A DNA stretch of 28,052 bases from positions 1 through 28,052 of IMG/VR virus record IMGVR_UViG_3300042485_001292; one strand, 5' to 3'. Source of the DNA: a virus. This document shows positions 22,954 through 28,052 of this stretch, in pieces; the stretch's first letter is position 1; each line of letters starts with the position of its first letter. The position numbers and the translations under genes are program-made. Below the pieces are notes generated by a model that worked only from the letters and a program-made list of their open reading frames with translations, was not told the origin of the DNA and ran no database searches.

Positions 22954-23520
22954 ATGCGCCGCATCATCAAAGCCCCGCAGACCATCGTCCTCCTCTCCGG
23001 GTACGCCCGCAGCGGGAAGGACACCTTTGCGGAAGGGATGACCCGCTACAGCGTGGACATCAAGCGCATCGCCTACGCCGACGCCCTCAAGGACGCCGCC
23101 AATGAGTACGCCCGAAACCTCGGACTGTCGGTGAACTTCCACGAAGAGACTTTCAAGGCACAGCACCGCGACACCTTAGTCGCTATGGGTCGGTTCGCCC
23201 GGTCTATCCATAGGGACGTCTTTGTCTTCAATCTGACCGAGGCAGCCAATCGTGAGCGAGGCCACGTCGTCGTCACCGACTGCCGATACCTGAACGAGAC
23301 CATCGTCACGAAGCAAATCATGGGCGAGGTCCGTGGCTGGCGGGTCGTCCATCTGCACATCGAGACCGAAGGCGTCGGCCCGGCGAACGAGGAAGAGGCC
23401 ACCAGCATCCGCGAGATGCTCGAGGGCGTCATCCCCGACCAGACGTACGTCTTCAAACCTAACACCGCCGTGACGATCCGCGAGGTCGGTGCGTCCGTCG
23501 CCAAGCACCTACAACTGTGA
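22954..23520 (+). CDS. Deoxynucleoside monophosphate kinase-like P-loop protein
   Basis: The 188-residue protein has an N-terminal Walker A, VLLSGYARSGKDTFA (G16-T24), in the GxxxxGKDT form typical of phage dNMP kinases, followed by KRIAYADALKDAANEYARNL and the conserved TDCRYLNE with acidic residues at ~105-112. It would phosphorylate dNMPs from degraded host DNA to supply phage replication. The stop overlaps a GTG start (GTGA) at 23517. Confidence 0.8.
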   Translation: MRRIIKAPQTIVLLSGYARSGKDTFAEGMTRYSVDIKRIAYADALKDAANEYARNLGLSVNFHEETFKAQHRDTLVAMGRFARSIHRDVFVFNLTEAANRERGHVVVTDCRYLNETIVTKQIMGEVRGWRVVHLHIETEGVGPANEEEATSIREMLEGVIPDQTYVFKPNTAVTIREVGASVAKHLQL

Positions 23521-23801
23521 GCCGTAAACAAACCAAGCAGGAACGCATCGAGGAACTTGAGAAGCAGTTGGAACAGGTCAACGCCCTCAACAAGCAACTC
23601 GCCGACGTCCTCAAGATGACCGAGGATGGTCAATGGGTCGTCATATCCGAGAAGGACTTGAACCGCTACCGCAACGGCATCGATGTCCTCATCAAGGCCG
23701 GCAATGCCCTGGACGAACACTTGGGCGAGTTTGACCCTACCGAGAACGGCTTTGCCGTGCGCCAAGTCTGGAAGCAAGCCAAGGAGTCAGACAAGTTCTG
23801 A
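23517..23801 (+). CDS. Small coiled-coil protein
   Basis: The 94-residue product starts with GTG overlapping the kinase stop. Residues ~5-35 are a strong heptad helix (QERIEELEKQLEQVNALNKQ), followed by a mixed region (EDGQWVVISEKDLNRYRNGI) and an acidic end. No family is recognised. It might oligomerise or tether one of the DNA-metabolism proteins encoded beside it. Confidence 0.6.
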   Translation: MSRKQTKQERIEELEKQLEQVNALNKQLADVLKMTEDGQWVVISEKDLNRYRNGIDVLIKAGNALDEHLGEFDPTENGFAVRQVWKQAKESDKF

Positions 23802-23802
23802 C

Positions 23803-24354
23803 ATGGCGACCCCCACCGACGACGAGCTGGAGGAAATGTCGAGGTGCTGGGGCGTGTCAGTCGACCGCCTCCGCTTCCTTGCCACCTGTCCCCACTACGA
23901 CTCCAAGCCACATATCCGGGTCGACGACTACAAAGACCCGACCGACCGCCACATCGCCAAGGCCATCCGCGAGGCCATCCGTGGCTCGTGGCTCCCTTCC
24001 GATGCCGCCAAGATAGGCAAGGTCACCCTCAAGACCATCGAGGCCTTCGTCTGCCGTCACGGCATCATCTGGCCTCCCGGCTGTCGGCGCCGTCTCGAAT
24101 GGGGACGCGGCACGACCCACACGCACCGCCTCAACGAGGAACACGCCAACCTCCTAGCCAAGGGACGGCTGACGATGGCACAGGCCGCCGCCAAGGGCGT
24201 AGAGGAAGGGCTGACCGCCACCGAGACCGCCGAGAGGTTTGGCTTCTCCGCTCCAGGGATGTACAACGCCGCCGTGCGTCAAGGCCTCCGCTTCCGCAGC
24301 CATAAGGAGAAGTACGGCACCCGCAAGGGTAAGCCAAACACGCCAAGTGTATGA
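23803..24354 (+). CDS. DNA-binding-like protein with two HTH motifs
   Basis: The 183-residue protein is read from ATG 23803; the longer ORF from 23683 lies inside the previous gene. It shows two helix-turn-helix-like stretches: ~64-88 (LPSDAAKIGKVTLKTIEAFV) and ~137-163 (LTATETAERFGFSAPGMYNA). The region between is basic with conserved-looking RRRLEWGRG. It could be a replication or transcription regulator; the replication position and double HTH make an origin-binding role possible. No known initiator family is recognised. Confidence 0.65.
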   Translation: MATPTDDELEEMSRCWGVSVDRLRFLATCPHYDSKPHIRVDDYKDPTDRHIAKAIREAIRGSWLPSDAAKIGKVTLKTIEAFVCRHGIIWPPGCRRRLEWGRGTTHTHRLNEEHANLLAKGRLTMAQAAAKGVEEGLTATETAERFGFSAPGMYNAAVRQGLRFRSHKEKYGTRKGKPNTPSV

Positions 24355-25106
24355 GCCGCTTGACCAAGTTCATCTTCGCCTCGGACAGTCACGGAGACAT
24401 GGCAGACCCCGAAGCCCTCTCCGCCCTCTACGAGTTCACCAAGGACTTTAAGCCCGACGTCAAGGTGGCCGGGGGCGATCACTACGACTTCCGCAGTCTC
24501 CGCAAGGGCGTTGGGTCCGACAAGGAAGGAGCTGAGTCCCTCCAAGAGGACATCGAGGCCGGCGAGGACTTTTTCGCCAAGTGGAAGCCTACCGTCTACC
24601 TTTGGGGCAACCACGAACATCGCCTCGACTCGATGCAGGGCCACGGGCAGGCCATCGTCCGCGACTACTGCACCGACCTCAAGGACCGCATCAACCGCGT
24701 CGCCCGCCAAAACGGGGCCAAGGTTATCCTGCCCTACCACGCCGACAAGGGCGTCTATCGTCTCGGCCCTGTCGCTATGGTTCACGGCTACGCCCACGGC
24801 GCCAACGCCACCGTCGTCCAGGGACTCCACTACAGCCCCCACGGTGGGGCTTTGATACACGGACACACCCACAACCTCGCCAGCGTCGCCTTGACCAAGC
24901 ACGGGGGCGGAAACGCCTTCTCCGCTGGTTGCCTCTGCCGCAAGGACGAGATGGACTACGCGTCCCACCGCCTCGCCACCTCCCGCTGGGGTTCGGGCTT
25001 CGTTGCCGGGTTCGTCACCAAGGGCGGCGACTACAAGGCTTGGCTCGTCCACAAGATGGGCGGCGTCTGGATCTGGCAAACGGAACTCAAGACCTTTACC
25101 CCATGA
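24351..25106 (+). CDS. Calcineurin-like metallophosphoesterase
   Basis: The 251-residue protein contains the full metallophosphoesterase motif set: DSH (D12, H14), GGDHYD (D43, D46), WGNHEHR (N87, H88), VHG (H145) and GHTHN (H172, H174), the ligands for a two-metal centre. Substrates in phages vary (phosphodiester bonds or protein phosphates), and nothing here fixes it. It overlaps both neighbours by 4 bases (ATGA), placing it inside a coupled HTH-phosphoesterase-HTH set upstream of the helicase. Confidence 0.85.
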   Translation: MSRLTKFIFASDSHGDMADPEALSALYEFTKDFKPDVKVAGGDHYDFRSLRKGVGSDKEGAESLQEDIEAGEDFFAKWKPTVYLWGNHEHRLDSMQGHGQAIVRDYCTDLKDRINRVARQNGAKVILPYHADKGVYRLGPVAMVHGYAHGANATVVQGLHYSPHGGALIHGHTHNLASVALTKHGGGNAFSAGCLCRKDEMDYASHRLATSRWGSGFVAGFVTKGGDYKAWLVHKMGGVWIWQTELKTFTP

Positions 25107-25369
25107 GACAGCGCAAACTCGACCCGCTCCTGGTCAAGGTGATGGCCGCCATCCACCAGACCGCCGAGAAGCCTGCCAAGGGTTTCCGCACCATCGACGA
25201 GTGGGCCGCCAAGTGGAAGGTGCAAAGGTCATCCGCCCGCATGATGCTCCTTAAGGGCGTCAAACTCGGCCTAGTAGAGAAACGCACCTACCTTCGCGTC
25301 ATTCGAAAGGACGCCAAACCCTACCCGACTGCCCACTTCGGAGAAAAGGCTCGACCTCGTAAGACCTAA
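25103..25369 (+). CDS. Winged-helix-like DNA-binding protein
   Basis: The 88-residue product from ATG 25103 overlaps the phosphoesterase stop. GFRTIDEWAAKWKVQRSSAR with the following MMLLKGVKLGLVEKRTYLR reads as a winged helix-turn-helix: helix, recognition helix, then wing. The termini are basic (MRQRKLDP; KARPRKT). It may recruit the helicase encoded 29 bases downstream, or regulate early genes; both are positional inferences. Confidence 0.65.
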   Translation: MRQRKLDPLLVKVMAAIHQTAEKPAKGFRTIDEWAAKWKVQRSSARMMLLKGVKLGLVEKRTYLRVIRKDAKPYPTAHFGEKARPRKT

Positions 25370-25398
25370 GCACCTTAGTCCCCCCTCACCTCCAAGCC

Positions 25399-26757
25399 AT
25401 GGAACAACCCCCACCTTCCGCCCTAGACGCGGAACGGCATATCCTTGCCGTCTCTATCGCCCAAGGGCTACCGCTGCCCGACGGCCTCATCCCGTCCGAC
25501 TTCTTTGAGCCGACCAATCAAGACATCGCCTCCGCGATCACGGCGCTCATCGACGAAGGCACGACCCCCGACGAGCTGACAGTCAGCCAACGCCTTCGCC
25601 AACTCGGCTCACCTGTCGAGGCCTTTGCGGTCTCCGACCTGTCCACCACCGGGCAGTTTATCCAGCCGAACCCCGCATGGAGCCGTGCGGTGATTAAAGC
25701 CCTTAACCTACGCAAAATTGCGGAGAATAGCCGAGCCGTCCTTAAGGTCATCAACGAGGCGGGTGCTGACCCCGACGCCATCCTTCTCGCCCAAGAGCAA
25801 CTTGCCAAGTCTCTCACACGGCGCAAGGGGGAGGGGAAGGAGACCTCGCCCACCGAGTACTTCGACCTCGACTCGATGCTCTCCTTCGACCCAGCCGACG
25901 ACAAGACCGTCCTCATCGGCGCCGAGCGTCGCTGGATTTGCCAAGGCTACCCGTTCCAGATCGTGGGCTTCTCCGGCACGGGCAAGTCCTCCCTCGCGGT
26001 ACACCTCGCCGTCCATTGGGCACTTGGCAAAGCCCCCTTCGGCCTAAAGCCCGTCCGCCCGCTCCGTATCCTCATGGTCCAAGCCGAGAATGACTTCGGG
26101 GACGCAGCCGAAGGACTCAAAGGGGCGACCGCCAAGCTCGTCGAACCAGAACGCCGTGCGCTGAAGGACAACCTCATCTTCGTCCGCCAGTCGTCCAAGA
26201 TGGGCTTTGAGTTCGTCCAATACCTCGGGGAGATGGTCGAGAAGCACTCCATCGACCTCATCATCGCTGACCCCCTCCTCGCCTACGCGAACTTCGACAT
26301 CGCCAAACAGGACGAGACCTCCGCCTTCCTCCGTGGCCCTGGAGGTGTCTTCGAGATGCTCCAGCGCACGAAGGCCGCCCTGCTGTATATGCACCACACG
26401 ACCAAGCCCAAGTCGGCTGACGATCTGGACGCTATGACCCCCCAGCAACTCGCCTATCTCGGGGCTGGGTGCGCTGAGTGGGTGAACTTCGCCCGCGACT
26501 CTGGCTACCTCTTCCGCACGAAGGCCAACACCTCGGACGGTCGTGCAGTCTACCGCTTCGGCTTCTCCAAGCGTCAGTCCCGCTCGGGCCTCAAGGACGC
26601 GAACGACCGCTACACCGGGCACGTCAACCTCTGCCATGCCGAGGACGGGACCATCCGCTGGGAGTACGCCCCGCCCGCTATGCAGGACAGCCAGCCGACC
26701 CAGAAGGCCTATTCCAGCCCCGCTAAGGGGTCGCCAAGGCGTCCAGAGTCCCTCTGA
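25399..26757 (+). CDS. Replicative helicase-type ATPase: DnaB N-like domain fused to RepA-like AAA domain
   Basis: The 452-residue protein has a DnaB N-terminal-like region (DAERHILAVSIAQGLPLPDG; DFFEPTNQDIASAITALIDE, residues 9-53). A RecA-fold ATPase follows: Walker A GFSGTGKSSL (190-199), MVQAEND (E230), Walker B IDLIIADPLL (285-294), and LLYMHHTTKP (328-337), the HHT-K motif of RepA/AAA_25 helicases. The C-terminus is a Pro/Ser-rich tail. It is the main replication motor. There is no DNA polymerase or primase gene, so host replisome parts must be recruited. The start follows CTCCAAGCCATG. Confidence 0.85.
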   Translation: MEQPPPSALDAERHILAVSIAQGLPLPDGLIPSDFFEPTNQDIASAITALIDEGTTPDELTVSQRLRQLGSPVEAFAVSDLSTTGQFIQPNPAWSRAVIKALNLRKIAENSRAVLKVINEAGADPDAILLAQEQLAKSLTRRKGEGKETSPTEYFDLDSMLSFDPADDKTVLIGAERRWICQGYPFQIVGFSGTGKSSLAVHLAVHWALGKAPFGLKPVRPLRILMVQAENDFGDAAEGLKGATAKLVEPERRALKDNLIFVRQSSKMGFEFVQYLGEMVEKHSIDLIIADPLLAYANFDIAKQDETSAFLRGPGGVFEMLQRTKAALLYMHHTTKPKSADDLDAMTPQQLAYLGAGCAEWVNFARDSGYLFRTKANTSDGRAVYRFGFSKRQSRSGLKDANDRYTGHVNLCHAEDGTIRWEYAPPAMQDSQPTQKAYSSPAKGSPRRPESL

Positions 26758-26907
26758 GGGTAAGGACAGCCATCTACCCCCTAAGCCCCCTTCTAATGCC
26801 CAAAAGGCTTACCAATGACTTACGCAGGGGGGAGACTGTGCAAATCCGTTATACTAACGTATATATTATCTCGTTTAGGGCGTCGCTGATGCTCGCCCAA
26901 CTCGCTA
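26758..26907 (+). promoter_or_regulatory. Non-coding region with AT-rich promoter-like island
   Basis: This 150-base gap carries an AT-rich island at ~26841-26875 (TTATACTAACG followed by TATATATTATC) in an otherwise GC-rich genome, with two -10-like elements (TATACT at 26850, TATATT at 26862) but no good -35 element. TAAGCC and GGCTTA (~26783 and ~26806) form a weak stem after the helicase stop. A promoter for the last three genes, and possibly for the late genes through the joined ends, is likely but unproven. Confidence 0.45.
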
Positions 26908-27303
26908 ATGGATGCTGACGCCAAACTACGGGCCAAGAGGAAGGCCACCCCTGCCCAACTCGCCTACCTGTCGGCCAAGCGCAAGCAGACCAAGAAGTGG
27001 CGTCTCCTGTGGAAGACCAAGCCTGAGCTGATGGAGGCCTTCAGGGTCAAGGCTACCCAAGCCGCCGCGTCAAAGGTACGGACAGCCAACCAATGGATAC
27101 AAGAGGCAGTCAAGGAATGGCCTGACCACTTTACCCCAGACGAACTGACCAACCTTGCCCTGGACCTTCCCTACCGACGTAAGGCACGCAAACGCCGGAT
27201 GCCCCACGCCTCCCTCGTCAGACGCCTAAGGTCGATGGGTCTTCTCTCCTACGATCCTGCCTTAGGTCGATGGATTAACCATACACGGATAACGAAAGCA
27301 TAA
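26908..27303 (+). CDS. Highly basic hypothetical protein, probably nucleic-acid binding
   Basis: The 131-residue product is rich in Lys/Arg (KLRAKRKATPAQLAYLSAKR; KQTKKWRLLWKTKP; YRRKARKRRMPHASLVRRLR). A possible helical DNA-binding end is SLVRRLRSMGLLSYDPALGR. It has no signal peptide or TM. It is the first gene after the AT-rich promoter-like island. Codons are slightly less C-biased than upstream. The function is not recognised; DNA or RNA binding is inferred from charge. Confidence 0.6.
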   Translation: MDADAKLRAKRKATPAQLAYLSAKRKQTKKWRLLWKTKPELMEAFRVKATQAAASKVRTANQWIQEAVKEWPDHFTPDELTNLALDLPYRRKARKRRMPHASLVRRLRSMGLLSYDPALGRWINHTRITKA

Positions 27304-27343
27304 TTTCCTTACGCTGTGCTAAAGTCCTCAACAGTCTTCCCCT

Positions 27344-27490
27344 GTGTCCAAGAAGTCCAAGCCTCGCAAGCCGATGCCAAAGCCTTCGAGGTCTATGCCC
27401 TCACGCGTCGACAAGGAACGTCAACGGCGCTTCAACGCGTATCTCAAACTCTGGCGGACGATAACAGACAGGGAGGGAGAGACAATCTGA
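27344..27490 (+). CDS. Small basic ORF (48 residues), coupled to the next gene
   Basis: A GTG at 27344 opens a frame ending in TGA at 27488-27490, which overlaps the next ATG as TGATG. The peptide is strongly basic: SKKSKPRKPMPKPSRSMPSR, then VDKERQRRFNAYLKLWRTIT. The first in-frame ATG is at 27374. An upstream stop at 27320 limits the frame. The TGATG junction and the basic helix make it likely real; it would also explain why the ORF from 27316 in another frame looks poor before 27490. Confidence 0.5.
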   Translation: MSKKSKPRKPMPKPSRSMPSRVDKERQRRFNAYLKLWRTITDREGETI

Positions 27491-28008
27491 TGGCTAAGCT
27501 GAACGACATGACCGCACCGGCTAAGGACTCCAAGACCTTCGACGATTGGTTCTTCAAGCAGCCGAAGAAAGCCCAGGACAAGATGAGGGAGAACGGCGTG
27601 CTGCCTTACCGCGAGATGGTACCTAGCAAGCACGTCTTCGACATCGACCCGAACCATCCTGCATGGGCGCACATGGACACGCCTAGCGTGCGTACTGAGG
27701 TCGACTCCTTCATCTCCCGCGATCACGTGGGCGTAATGCTCAAGGCCTTCATCGATGCCATCGCTTACTCGAACTCGATGGAGTTCCGCCGGCACGTCGA
27801 GCTGGTACGCTGGGCCTTGTCCCTGCCCGGATGCCTGGACTCACGCACCATCGGGAAGATGCATGGCATCAGCCACTTCACCATGCGGTACAGAGCGAGA
27901 AAGATTATGCGCTTGGTGAACTCCGACGCGTGCGGCCTGTTCCCCCACGTCAACGTCCGCCGCGATAAACACCGCAAAGCCCCCAAGGGGCAGGGGTACC
28001 CCCCGTAA
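27490..28008 (+). CDS. HTH protein just upstream of the terminase genes, possible late regulator
   Basis: The 172-residue product from ATG 27490 follows GGGAGGGAGAGAC, one of the few purine-rich leaders here; a GTG at 27316 would add a poor 58-residue extension. The C-terminal half has a sigma-like HTH (CLDSRTIGKMHGISHFTMRY, ~115-134, then RARKIMRLVNS). The N-terminal half has FDDWFFKQPKKAQDKMREN and an acidic/helical middle. With the genome ends joined it lies directly before the small terminase, the position of late-transcription activators in other phages. That role is inferred. Confidence 0.65.
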   Translation: MAKLNDMTAPAKDSKTFDDWFFKQPKKAQDKMRENGVLPYREMVPSKHVFDIDPNHPAWAHMDTPSVRTEVDSFISRDHVGVMLKAFIDAIAYSNSMEFRRHVELVRWALSLPGCLDSRTIGKMHGISHFTMRYRARKIMRLVNSDACGLFPHVNVRRDKHRKAPKGQGYPP

Positions 28009-28041
28009 GACATCTATTTACCCCCCCCTATACGCTTCGCG

Positions 28042-28052
28042 TGGCCCGACAC
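28042..28052. repeat. Right copy of 11-bp terminal direct repeat (candidate cos end)
   Basis: TGGCCCGACAC is identical to positions 1-11. Just upstream is ACGCTTCGCGT (4-bp stem, 28032-28042) and a run of eight C (28021-28028). If the ends join through this 11-base sequence, the intergenic region between the HTH gene and the small terminase is about 100 bases and would hold cos. Confidence 0.6.

Noticed and set aside
22255-23166. 303-residue minus-strand ORF opposite the exonuclease and kinase genes
   Set aside because: Both + strand genes have clear catalytic motifs, while this product is Gly/Val/Leu-rich low-complexity shadow sequence.
26815-26890. 24-residue ORF across the AT-rich island
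   Set aside because: It is too short, with atypical codons, and overlaps the promoter-like sequence.

Overview
This window looks like an essentially complete genome of a small (about 28 kb) tailed dsDNA bacteriophage with lambda-like packaging and head genes. Every gene I can support is on the + strand, tightly packed with frequent ATGA or 1-4 base overlaps, and rich in G/C-ending codons. The first and last 11 bases are identical (TGGCCCGACAC) and lie just upstream of the terminase genes, where a cos site would be expected. No tRNA, integrase, CI-like repressor or CRISPR array was seen, so the phage looks virulent, or at least lacks a recognisable lysogeny module. The host is not identifiable from sequence alone. 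A lipoprotein signal, a spanin-like protein and a signal-peptide endolysin point to a Gram-negative (diderm) host. Most genes lack a Shine-Dalgarno sequence and start after A/C-rich leaders such as CCAAGCCATG, so the host probably uses Shine-Dalgarno initiation little.

Layout. (1) 70-6505, packaging and head: small terminase, GpA-type large terminase, gpW-like joiner, portal, S49 capsid protease, coiled-coil scaffold candidate and major capsid protein, followed by a rho-independent terminator. The order matches lambda Nu1-A-W-B-C-(scaffold)-E. (2) 6588-10306, neck and tail: connector/completion proteins, probable tail tube protein, probable chaperone, and a short tape-measure candidate with an internal 28-residue duplication. 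(3) 10316-15237, tail tip and fibre: two large unrecognised proteins, a small beta-rich protein, and a 919-residue mosaic fibre with a collagen-like segment and a glycine-rich C-terminus of clearly different base composition. (4) 15250-17406, small accessory proteins and a lysis-type membrane cassette: a single-TM protein, a lipobox/coiled-coil/three-TM protein (unimolecular-spanin-like), an HExxH mini-metallopeptidase, a holin and a two-TM protein. (5) 17407-17546, a non-coding region with stacked inverted repeats, probably the boundary and control region before the next operon. (6) 17580-28008, early/middle genes: small unknowns, an exported transglycosylase endolysin, RuvC-like resolvase, HTH regulator, ERF annealing protein, a cassette of coupled small genes, RecE-like exonuclease, an SSB-like candidate, dNMP kinase, HTH proteins, metallophosphoesterase, a DnaB-N/RepA-type helicase and, at the end, a small basic ORF and an HTH protein just before the terminase genes.

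How it fits together: the ERF protein, RecE-like exonuclease, RuvC-like nuclease and helicase form a recombination-dependent replication set whose concatemers would be cut at cos by the GpA-type terminase. Lysis would need the holin, the exported transglycosylase and the spanin-like lipoprotein. The least explained parts are the two tail-tip proteins, the coupled small-gene cassette at 20241-21655, and the unusual lysis cassette.
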